A DNA stretch of 5,958 bases, taken from contig JAHQVR010000212.1 in NCBI GenBank assembly GCA_019634245.1, positions 1 through 5,958 on the forward strand, read 5' to 3'. The stretch is from Gammaproteobacteria bacterium (GTDB taxonomy: Bacteria; Pseudomonadota; Gammaproteobacteria; Granulosicoccales; Granulosicoccaceae). A program made the position numbers and the translations under genes. Every line of letters starts with the position of its first letter. Position 1 is the first letter of the stretch. Of the stretch, positions 1 to 5,624 are shown piece after piece. The notes beneath the pieces are model-generated. The model did no database searches. It saw only the letters and a list, made by a program, of their open reading frames with translations, and was not told the DNA's origin.

Positions 1-2
1 AA

Positions 3-86
3 GACACAAACTATATTTGGTGGATTGGTTCAGAAAATCTGAGTGAGCGAGCTCACGCTGTGCGCTATCTCATAGGCAAACTGTGA
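3..86 (+). CDS. 3' end of an unidentified gene (partial, cut by left edge)
   Basis: One frame stays open from the left edge to a TGA at 84-86. It encodes 27 residues ending in SERAHAVRYLIGKL. The other two + frames stop earlier, at 40-42 and 44-46. The composition, with two adjacent Trp residues near the start and a mixed charged and hydrophobic tail, looks like the end of a globular protein. I do not recognise the family, and 27 codons are too few to be sure it is coding. It is followed by 115 bases with no convincing terminator before the next gene, so co-transcription with that gene is possible but unsupported. Confidence 0.4.
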   Translation, partial: DTNYIWWIGSENLSERAHAVRYLIGKL

Positions 87-201
87 TGCGTGTACGGATT
101 GATTGTCGCCAATTGCTTACATTGCGCTGGCAGGCTAACGGGAACGCTAGATTCTCGAAGCACTGAATTCAAAAAAACAATAATAAAAAGAAGAAGACAT
201 T

Positions 202-1179
202 ATGGGTATCAAGCTCACCAAGGTTGCAATTTCAGCCTTTAGTCTATTTTTATTGGCTTGCACGCCAGAGGATGAGGCGGCGTCGACCAGTACCGAACTC
301 GCCAATGCCTGGGCCAACAGCGAGTACCGTTGTGGTCAGCGTTCACTGAAGTGGCAGGATGTGAATGACTGGCATTACCAGCTTACCGATATGGATTATC
401 AAGAATTAGCCAACAGTCGATATGATTTATTGGTTATAGACTCTGAACCTTTCATACCCCCCAATAGAAATATTATCGATCGATTGAAATGTGCCGGTGA
501 TGGAGAAAAGCTTTTAGTCTCCTACATGGCCGTTGGGCAAGCCGAAGAGTATCGATACTATTGGCAGGATGATTGGTCAGTGGGTAATCCCTCATGGATT
601 GTCTATCCGGATCAGTTCTGGCCAGGTGATTATTACGTGCGTTATTGGGAGCCAGAATGGAAGCAGATTTTGATGGGGACTCCACAGAGCCGGGTTGATC
701 GAATTATCGAAGCGGGATTTGATGGTGTCTATTTGGATACGATTGATGCCTATACCTTTTTCATAGATGAAAACCCTAATGCCATTGCCGATATGCAAAG
801 TCTCGTGCTCGATATCGCTAATTATGCGAGAGCCAAGTCTGGGAATCCTGATTTTGGCGTTTTTGTGCAAAATGCGGAAGAGCTTATTTACATGGTAGGG
901 CCGGAATGGGTCGCACCGCTCACGGGAATTGGTAAAGAAGAGCCGTTTTTCTGGGCGACCGATGTACGTGTGGATAATGACCAACGCTACTGGAATGACT
1001 TTTACTTATCTCAATGGGTTGATGCTGGCAAACTAGTGTTGAACGTAGACTACGTTACTACTGAGGCCAACAGACGAGAAGTGGTTGAGCATTCCGTTGC
1101 ACGTGGGTATGTGCCTTTAACTCTCTCTAGTAAAAACCTTGATCGGATGGATCGATTCCCAGGATATTTGCCAGATTAG
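202..1179 (+). CDS. Lipoprotein, MJ1477/TM1410-type putative glycoside hydrolase (GH114-related)
   Basis: This 325-residue protein starts with a lipoprotein signal: a short basic start (MGIKLTK), a hydrophobic stretch, and lipobox LLAC at residues 17-20, so Cys20 should be lipidated. Thr at +2, not Asp, fits sorting to the outer membrane. The rest reads as one TIM-barrel-type domain of the TM1410/MJ1477 family, related to GH114 (endo-alpha-1,4-polygalactosaminidase). Visible family blocks are YDLLVIDSEPF (74-84), SYMAVGQAEEYRYYW (107-121), YYVRYWEPEW (144-153), GFDGVYLDTIDAY (172-184), FVQNAEEL (221-228) and GIGKEEPFF (242-250). The acidic residues of GVYLD and of the QNAEEL block sit where such barrels carry active-site residues; this is inferred by family resemblance. 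The substrate is unknown, though galactosamine-containing or other surface polysaccharides are a family-based guess. The only ribosome-site hint is purine-rich AAGAAGAAGA at 188-197. The length is complete for a one-domain member. No Pel-type exopolysaccharide genes are visible nearby. Confidence 0.85.
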   Translation: MGIKLTKVAISAFSLFLLACTPEDEAASTSTELANAWANSEYRCGQRSLKWQDVNDWHYQLTDMDYQELANSRYDLLVIDSEPFIPPNRNIIDRLKCAGDGEKLLVSYMAVGQAEEYRYYWQDDWSVGNPSWIVYPDQFWPGDYYVRYWEPEWKQILMGTPQSRVDRIIEAGFDGVYLDTIDAYTFFIDENPNAIADMQSLVLDIANYARAKSGNPDFGVFVQNAEELIYMVGPEWVAPLTGIGKEEPFFWATDVRVDNDQRYWNDFYLSQWVDAGKLVLNVDYVTTEANRREVVEHSVARGYVPLTLSSKNLDRMDRFPGYLPD

Positions 1180-1272
1180 ATGGCGACAGCCCATGCGATG
1201 TTTCAAAATTACATCGTCCGTCAAGCTAAAAAAATAGCCCTTTTTAACTTCAAGCAAAGAGTCTGATCTATG

Positions 1273-1288
1273 TGTGATCGATATCACA
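1273..1288. promoter_or_regulatory. CRP/Vfr-type operator palindrome
   Basis: TGTGATCGATATCACA carries both perfect CRP half-sites in the canonical TGTGA-N6-TCACA spacing. Flanking bases extend the symmetry: CTATGTG at 1268-1274 mirrors CACATAG at 1285-1291, though this pairing is centred one base to the left. It lies between two + strand genes, so its likely target is the ATPase-domain gene starting at 1368. No -10 box gives a clean class I or class II distance: TCTAAT at 1301-1306 would put the site near -32, and GTTAAT at 1314-1319 near -45. Activation or repression therefore cannot be decided. That it binds a CRP-family protein is an inference from the motif. Confidence 0.6.
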
Positions 1289-1354
1289 TAGGTCGGGCAT
1301 TCTAATATTTTGCGTTAATTGGCCGATAGTTCGTTGATAACTCAAAGACTAATC

Positions 1355-1359
1355 AAGGA
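1355..1359 (+). promoter_or_regulatory. Ribosome binding site fixing the ATPase-domain gene start at 1368
   Basis: AAGGA here lies 8 bases before the ATG at 1368. The in-frame ATG at 1359 overlaps the site itself and cannot use it. The GTG at 1365 is only 5 bases away and less well placed, so 1368 is preferred. Confidence 0.7.
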
Positions 1360-1367
1360 TGATTGTG

Positions 1368-1880
1368 ATGAGTTCGGATACGCCTCAGCCAAGTGGTGGT
1401 GAAAGCCTCTCCCTTAATAAATCTTTAGTGACTATTGGTGACATTCTAGCGCTAACTTCATCCTTAGTTTCGAGTCTTCTTGAAAGTCGTAACGCAACGC
1501 TTGTCCAAGTGGTTGATCTTCGCGAGCGAGTCATGTTTGTCGATACAGATCGGGTGGCGGAATTATTTCGGGTATTAATTTGCAATACGCTCAAGCGAAG
1601 TAATGACAATTGCACATTGACTCTAACGGTTGCTGTCAATGATGCGGGCCATACGGAATTTGTATTGGCCAGTGACACTCATCAAGATCCTAGCGAAGAG
1701 CTAAGTCGTATTTTTAATCCTCAATCTGATCAGAACAATCACGAGGATGATCTGGAAATTGCCGAAAATGAATCCCGTTTGCAACAGGCGAAACAGATAG
1801 TTGAGCAGCATGACGGTGAGATTTGGATGAATTTATCAGCAGGGAAAGGCAGTGAAATCGCCTTTTACTTAAAGTCCTAA
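1368..1880 (+). CDS. Stand-alone, degenerate histidine-kinase-type ATPase (HATPase_c) domain protein
   Basis: This 170-residue soluble protein corresponds to the C-terminal catalytic half of a sensor kinase and little else. The aligning blocks are in order: D60 and DRVAELFRVLICNTLKRS (61-78), matching the N-box region with Asn73 and Lys76 kept; SDTHQDPSEELSRIFNP (102-118), matching the usual SDTGxGIPxEELxRIFEP; and AKQIVEQHDGEIWMNLSAGKGSEIAFYL (141-168), matching the last helix and strands. The oddity is in the glycine boxes. G1, normally DTGxG, reads DTHQD, and G2, normally GLGLA, reads SRLQQ, so ATP binding is doubtful. There is no HisKA phosphoacceptor helix, sensor or membrane segment, and the protein begins in what is normally the linker after HisKA. 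It may be a non-catalytic partner or decoy for another signalling protein; that is inference. The gene stands alone behind a CRP-type palindrome. A decayed remnant is possible, but the frame is intact and the ribosome site good. Confidence 0.7.
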   Translation: MSSDTPQPSGGESLSLNKSLVTIGDILALTSSLVSSLLESRNATLVQVVDLRERVMFVDTDRVAELFRVLICNTLKRSNDNCTLTLTVAVNDAGHTEFVLASDTHQDPSEELSRIFNPQSDQNNHEDDLEIAENESRLQQAKQIVEQHDGEIWMNLSAGKGSEIAFYLKS

Positions 1881-2044
1881 CCCACCAATCGGCACGGGGC
1901 GAAATGCCTCACAAACCTCTTTATCGGTGACGCAGGCGGCCCTCCCGGGCCAAATGACCTAACAAAGTATGAAGATCACGTAATTGTGTGACCTATCTGA
2001 CTGGGTGTTTAGGTTCTGACTGAGTTATCATCGTGGCACGAAAC

Positions 2045-2051
2045 AGAGGAG
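2045..2051 (+). promoter_or_regulatory. Ribosome binding site fixing the substrate-binding protein start at 2060
   Basis: AGAGGAG sits 8 bases before the ATG at 2060. The longer frame opening with GTG at 2033 would place this site inside the coding sequence and add nine mostly polar residues before the signal peptide, so it is rejected. Confidence 0.8.
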
Positions 2052-2059
2052 ATCCTTTC

Positions 2060-3274
2060 ATGTCACGTTCGATTTCTTACAAATTGCTGTGCGCATTGCC
2101 CACTTCGGCGCTCGTTACAGGTTTGGTTCTGGGAGCAGCAAATGCCCAGGCTGAAACTGTAAAAGTCGGTGTTTTACTTGGCTTTACAGGTCCAATTGAA
2201 TCCCTCACACCGCCCATGGCAAGTGCCGCTGAGCATGCCTTCAAGGAGGCTAGTGATAGTGGTGAATTATTAGGTGGAACCACCATTGAGGCTGTTCGGG
2301 CCGACAGTACCTGTGTGGATGCTGGCGGTGCGACTGCCGCCGCTGAGCGGTTGGTTACATCTGACAACGTCGTGGCTATCATGGGAGCCGATTGTTCTGG
2401 TGTCACGATTGCGGTAACCAACAATGTAGCCGTCGCCAATGGCTTACCTATGGTCTCGCCCTCTGCGACTTCCCCGGCTCTAACTACCATTGAAGACAAT
2501 GGATTATTTTTCAGAACGGCGCCATCGGATGCACGCCAGGGAGTAGTGCTTACTGATATTTTGATGGACCGTGATGTAAAGGAAGTGGCGGTAACCTACA
2601 CCAATAACGATTATGGTAAGGGTTTAAGCGATGCGTTTACCACTGCCTACGAAGCTGCAGGCGGATCAGTGGCGATCACGGCAGCTCATGAAGATGGTAA
2701 GGCTGACTATTCTGCCGAGGTAGCGGCTTTGTCAGCGTCGGGTGCCGAACACTTGGTGGTGCTGGGTTATGTAGATCAAGGCGGTAAAGGAATCATTCAG
2801 GCGTCTTTGGATACTGATGCCTTCAGTAACTTTTATGGCGGTGATGGCATGGTCGGCAATTCGATCATCGAAGCGTTGGGAGAGGGAGTTGAAGGAATGG
2901 TGACTTCATTACCTGGGATTGACTCAGACGGAGCAAATATGTTGCCTGACGTACTCAAACCTAGCGGTATTGAAATTGGCCCATTTGTCCCTGAGTCTTA
3001 TGACGCAGCTGCGCTGATTGTGCTCGCCATGCAAAAGGCTGGTAAGGCAGATCGTGCGGGTATCGCAGGGGCAATAATGGATGTTGCCAATGCACCTGGT
3101 GAGCCGATTTTGCCAGGTGAGCTTGCTAAGGGCCTCAAAATTCTCAGTGAAGGCGGCGATATTGATTATGTTGGTGCGACAAATGTTGAGTTAACTGACG
3201 TTGGAGAAACCAAAGGCTCTTATAAAGAGCAGGTGATCAAAGGTGGTAAGTATGAAGTTGTAAACTATCGCTAG
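2060..3274 (+). CDS. Periplasmic ABC substrate-binding protein, branched-chain amino acid (LivJ) type
   Basis: This 404-residue protein is the soluble receptor of an ABC importer of the Peripla_BP_6 (LivJ/amide/urea) family. A Sec signal peptide with a hydrophobic core ends in ANAQA, with predicted cleavage after residue 31. The mature protein opens with the typical strand ETVKVGVLLGFTGP. Family marks are SPSATSPALT (133-142, ligand-site loop), NNDYGKGLSDAF (182-193, second-lobe hinge region), YDAAALIVLAMQKAG (314-328), and a C-terminal KGGKYEVVNY resembling the usual D/K-G-K-Y-x-x-V ending. Cys85 and Cys112 (mature 54 and 81) fall where E. coli LIV-binding protein has its Cys53-Cys78 disulfide. 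The ligand cannot be read from sequence; amino acids, amides, urea or aromatic acids are all known in the family. No permease or ATPase gene is adjacent, and a strong terminator follows directly, so this receptor is expressed alone and must dock on a transporter encoded elsewhere. The start is set by AGAGGAG at 2045-2051. Confidence 0.9.
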   Translation: MSRSISYKLLCALPTSALVTGLVLGAANAQAETVKVGVLLGFTGPIESLTPPMASAAEHAFKEASDSGELLGGTTIEAVRADSTCVDAGGATAAAERLVTSDNVVAIMGADCSGVTIAVTNNVAVANGLPMVSPSATSPALTTIEDNGLFFRTAPSDARQGVVLTDILMDRDVKEVAVTYTNNDYGKGLSDAFTTAYEAAGGSVAITAAHEDGKADYSAEVAALSASGAEHLVVLGYVDQGGKGIIQASLDTDAFSNFYGGDGMVGNSIIEALGEGVEGMVTSLPGIDSDGANMLPDVLKPSGIEIGPFVPESYDAAALIVLAMQKAGKADRAGIAGAIMDVANAPGEPILPGELAKGLKILSEGGDIDYVGATNVELTDVGETKGSYKEQVIKGGKYEVVNYR

Positions 3275-3283
3275 AGATTTACC

Positions 3284-3299
3284 ATTGTCAGTTGACAAT
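3284..3299. repeat. Perfect inverted repeat between stop codon and terminator
   Basis: ATTGTCAGTTGACAAT has 7-base arms around GT; as RNA it would give a 6-bp stem with an AGTT loop. It lies 9 bases after the stop of the binding-protein gene and 8 bases before the main terminator stem. It may be an extra 3' hairpin protecting the mRNA end, or a protein site. It has no T-run of its own. The symmetry is read directly; the function is unknown. Confidence 0.45.
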
Positions 3300-3307
3300 A
3301 AATATGG

Positions 3308-3342
3308 ACCGGTGACAGCTTAGCTGTCATCGGTTTTTTTTT
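3308..3342 (+). terminator. Strong intrinsic terminator after the substrate-binding protein gene
   Basis: ACCGGTGACAGC (3308-3319) pairs with GCTGTCATCGGT (3323-3334) over 12 bp with one G-T wobble around a TTA loop. A run of nine T (3334-3342) follows. This is a textbook Rho-independent terminator. It separates the binding-protein gene from the acyltransferase operon, which therefore needs its own promoter. Confidence 0.93.
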
Positions 3343-3368
3343 GCTATTGGGTAAGTATCCGTTAGACT
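3341..3368 (+). promoter_or_regulatory. Weak candidate sigma-70 promoter for the acyltransferase operon
   Basis: A promoter is expected in the 62 bases between the terminator and the GTG start. The best pair I see is TTGCTA (3341-3346) and TAGACT (3363-3368), each 4 of 6 to consensus with a 16-base spacer, which would start the transcript near 3375. TTTAAT at 3381-3386 is a better -10 on its own but lacks a matching -35. This is a suggestion only. Confidence 0.22.
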
Positions 3369-3404
3369 GTAGCCTCGAATTTTAATCCCACCAAAAGGCT
3401 GTCT

Positions 3405-4826
3405 GTGACCGAAACTGTTGAGCTTCCGTTCTGGGTGGTTGTGGTCACTGTTCTGTTTGCCGCGCTGTGGCTTCTGCAGCACTTTTTGTTGCCCTCGGCT
3501 CGTTGGTTTTTTCGTCGTCGTGCGAATGCACTGATAGAGGAAGTTAACCGCAAGTTGGCTCTACAAATTCCGTCGTTCAAGATCACCCGTCGCGAAGTGC
3601 TCATCGATAGGCTGATTTATCATGAAAGAGTAATTACGCTGGTCGACAACCTTGCCTCTTCCAAGGACATTCCCAGAGAAGCGTTGATGCAAGATGTGCG
3701 TAGTTATGCGCGCGAGATCGTACCAGCCTTTAATGCACTGATCTATTTCAAAGCCGCCTATTGGTTGGCTCGTCGTTTGGTACACGCGTTGTACCGTGTG
3801 CGATTGGGGTTTGCTCACGATACTGGTTTATCAGAAATTGACGCACAATCCAGTGTTGTCTTTGTGATGAATCATCGCAGTAATATGGACTATATTCTCG
3901 CCACGTATCTGGCTGCTGAACGAACAGCGTTATCCTATGCTGTGGGCGAATGGGCGCGTGTCTGGCCATTGCAGCAACTGATACGTTCAATGGGTGGCTA
4001 CTTCGTTCGGCGTGACTCTGGTGATCCATTATATCGCCGTGTGTTAGAGTGTTATGTACAGATGGCAGCCGAAGGGGGCGTACCTCAAGCGGTATTTCCA
4101 GAAGGTCGGTTATCCAGAGATGGCAAACTAGGCACTGCAAAGTTGGGCTTACTTGGGTATCTAGTTCGAGGATTTGACCGCCAGGCTTCTCGAGATATTG
4201 TATTCGTACCAGTAGGTATCAACTACGATCGAGTATTTGAGGATCGAACTCTTTTACGTTATTCGCAGAAACTACCTAAGCGTGGATTAGCGTATACCCT
4301 TAGTAAGTCTTTTTCCTTCTTCGTAAAAAACCTTTGGCAAGCGTTGCTCGGCAAACGCTACCGATATGGGTATGCTTGTGTGAATTTCGGTGAGCCGTTA
4401 TATCTGAAAAAATGGTTAGAGGAGCGTTCTGGCGACCAGCAAAATACACTGGAGGATGTAACCGAACTGGCCGATGATTTGATGCTGCGAATCGGTGGGA
4501 TAATTCCGATATTGCCGGTTGCACTAGTGGCGACCGTTTTTGTTAGAAACCCGACAGTTTCATATACTGAATTTGAGTTGAAAAAGGAAGTATTTGATTT
4601 ATTAGGAAAGTTAGAACGCAGTGGCATTCCTGCGTATATTCCAAGATCAGATCGAGACTATGCGGTATCGGTTGGGTTGCGTATGCTAACTCTGAGAAAA
4701 TTGTTGCTTGAAACAGAAGGTGAATACAGACAAAACCCTGCTGAGCTGGCAATGATGAATTACTATGCACACTCGATAGAACATCTTATCGACAGAGCGT
4801 TGGTTACTTTCCGTGAGGATGATTAA
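3405..4826 (+). CDS. Short PlsB-like glycerolipid acyltransferase
   Basis: This 473-residue membrane-associated enzyme should transfer an acyl chain to glycerol 3-phosphate or to 1-acylglycerol 3-phosphate in phospholipid synthesis. All four family blocks are present: motif I NHRSNMD (156-162, His157 and Asp162 forming the HX4D catalytic pair), motif II GGYFVRR (197-203), motif III FPEGRLSRDGK (231-241) and motif IV FVPVGINYDR (267-276). One hydrophobic segment at about 9-29 should anchor the N-terminus and is followed by a basic stretch (FFRRRA). The C-terminal MNYYAHSIEHLI (450-461) resembles the YYxNxxxH region of PlsB, which favours PlsB-type over PlsC-type, yet the protein is far shorter than PlsB of about 800 residues. 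Whether the sn-1 or sn-2 position is the target is open. The start is GTG at 3405, with AAAGG at 3394-3398 six bases ahead. The stop overlaps the next start (TAATG), so translation is probably coupled to the YbjQ gene. Confidence 0.87.
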   Translation: MTETVELPFWVVVVTVLFAALWLLQHFLLPSARWFFRRRANALIEEVNRKLALQIPSFKITRREVLIDRLIYHERVITLVDNLASSKDIPREALMQDVRSYAREIVPAFNALIYFKAAYWLARRLVHALYRVRLGFAHDTGLSEIDAQSSVVFVMNHRSNMDYILATYLAAERTALSYAVGEWARVWPLQQLIRSMGGYFVRRDSGDPLYRRVLECYVQMAAEGGVPQAVFPEGRLSRDGKLGTAKLGLLGYLVRGFDRQASRDIVFVPVGINYDRVFEDRTLLRYSQKLPKRGLAYTLSKSFSFFVKNLWQALLGKRYRYGYACVNFGEPLYLKKWLEERSGDQQNTLEDVTELADDLMLRIGGIIPILPVALVATVFVRNPTVSYTEFELKKEVFDLLGKLERSGIPAYIPRSDRDYAVSVGLRMLTLRKLLLETEGEYRQNPAELAMMNYYAHSIEHLIDRALVTFREDD

Positions 4827-5143
4827 TGTTGATCTCTAATCTTGAATTTCTCCCTGAGAAAACTATTCGAAAACATTTGGGGCTAGTTCAGGGCAGTTCT
4901 GTTCGGTCCAAACATGTTGGTCGGGACATGATGGCTGGTCTAAAAAATATCTTTGGTGGCGAGCTGAAAGGCTATACGGAATTGCTACACGATTCGCGCG
5001 AGGAGGCTACGCAACGGCTTATCGAACAAGCGCAGTCGTTGGGTGCGAATGCTGTTTTGAACGTGAGATTTAGCACCTCTAGCATCACTGCAGGGGCGGC
5101 CGAGATTTTTGTTTATGGTACGGCTGTCGAGCTCGAAGACTAA
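4826..5143 (+). CDS. YbjQ/UPF0145 (DUF74) family protein, soluble
   Basis: This 105-residue cytosolic protein has normal family length (E. coli YbjQ has 107). It keeps the family signature blocks: VRSKHVGRDMMAGLKNIFGG (26-45), ELKGYTELL (46-54), REEATQRLIEQAQSLGANAV (58-77), and NVRFSTSS followed by AEIFVYGTAVELE. YbjQ-fold proteins form ring-like oligomers; a heavy-metal-binding role was proposed from structure, but no biochemical function is firmly known. There is no Cys in the protein and only the His of SKHVG and one His near 55, so a metal site is not obvious. The ATG shares one base with the stop of the acyltransferase gene, and GAGGA at 4815-4819 lies six bases ahead, pointing to coupled translation. 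A second, divergent paralogue follows directly. Confidence 0.9.
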   Translation: MLISNLEFLPEKTIRKHLGLVQGSSVRSKHVGRDMMAGLKNIFGGELKGYTELLHDSREEATQRLIEQAQSLGANAVLNVRFSTSSITAGAAEIFVYGTAVELED

Positions 5144-5157
5144 ATAAGGCTCGCACT

Positions 5158-5613
5158 ATGTCAAATATCATTTTATTTCTGGTGTTGTTAATCTTTGGCT
5201 ACGTATTTGGTCAGATAGCCGAAAAACGACACCTAAAAAGTATTATTAAACGTGAAAAGCTGTTGAATACTTTACCTGCCGTTGCCAGTCGCTTTCCACC
5301 AGAAGAGGGTCGCTACAGCCAGATACTGGTCACCGGCAATGTGGTTGTCGCTTCAGACTACTTTAAATCTTTCACTGCCGGGTTGATAAATTTGTTTGGT
5401 GGTCGCGTAGCACCGTTTGAATCTCTATTGGATCGAGCAAGGCGCGAATCGATGCTACGTATGAAAAACCAGGCAAAGATTATGGGTGCTGAATACGTGT
5501 TTAACGTTAAGTATGAAACCGCCCGCATTCAACAGAGTGGGGCTGGCGCGATTGAGGTGTTTACGTACGGTACCGCGCTTATTCCACTAACCACTGGGCC
5601 GGCTCACGCTTAG
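5158..5613 (+). CDS. Membrane-anchored, divergent YbjQ-like domain protein
   Basis: This 151-residue protein joins an N-terminal hydrophobic helix (about residues 4-20, IILFLVLLIFGYVFGQI), a basic linker (EKRHLKSIIKREK) and a YbjQ-like domain (about 55-143). The domain aligns with the preceding gene: FTAGLINLFGG (72-82) against MMAGLKNIFGG, RARRESMLRMKNQAKIMGAEYVFNVKYETA (93-122) against SREEATQRLIEQAQSLGANAVLNVRFSTS, and IEVFTYGTAL (132-141) against AEIFVYGTAV. The usual GRDMMA stretch is replaced by YFKSF, so the most conserved surface has changed. The basic residues after the helix suggest the domain faces the cytoplasm. AAGG at 5146-5149 is 8 bases before the ATG, and the gap to the previous gene is 14 bases. 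It is probably an old tandem duplicate specialised for the membrane. Its function is unknown. Confidence 0.83.
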   Translation: MSNIILFLVLLIFGYVFGQIAEKRHLKSIIKREKLLNTLPAVASRFPPEEGRYSQILVTGNVVVASDYFKSFTAGLINLFGGRVAPFESLLDRARRESMLRMKNQAKIMGAEYVFNVKYETARIQQSGAGAIEVFTYGTALIPLTTGPAHA

Positions 5614-5624
5614 TTTTAGCATTT

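Noticed and set aside
86..166. A 26-codon frame (MRVRIDCRQ...) whose ATG overlaps the TGA of the first partial gene.
   Set aside because: It is short, has no ribosome site of its own, matches no family I know, and overlapping TGATG arises easily by chance.
592..984. Long minus-strand open frame within the lipoprotein gene, and similar minus-strand frames across 3362-4770.
   Set aside because: They lie opposite strongly supported genes with family motifs, have compositions unlike real proteins and match no family.
1194..1245. Possible terminator after the lipoprotein gene: CGATGT/ACATCG hairpin with a 9-base loop, then GCTA-A6-TAGC with a short T-run.
   Set aside because: The first stem lacks a T-run and the second has only 4 bp, so neither is a convincing intrinsic terminator.
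1938..1951. GC-rich hairpin GGCCC-TCCC-GGGCC between the ATPase-domain and binding-protein genes.
   Set aside because: The stem is only 5 bp and no T-run follows; it may be a weak structure but does not support a terminator call.
1977..1992. TCAC/GTGA symmetry (TCACGTAATTGTGTGA) upstream of the binding-protein gene as a second CRP site.
   Set aside because: The half-sites point the wrong way for CRP (TCAC before GTGA) and the arms are only 4 bases.
2033..2059. GTG start giving a 413-residue binding protein.
   Set aside because: It puts the good ribosome site inside the coding region and spoils the signal peptide; ATG 2060 fits both.
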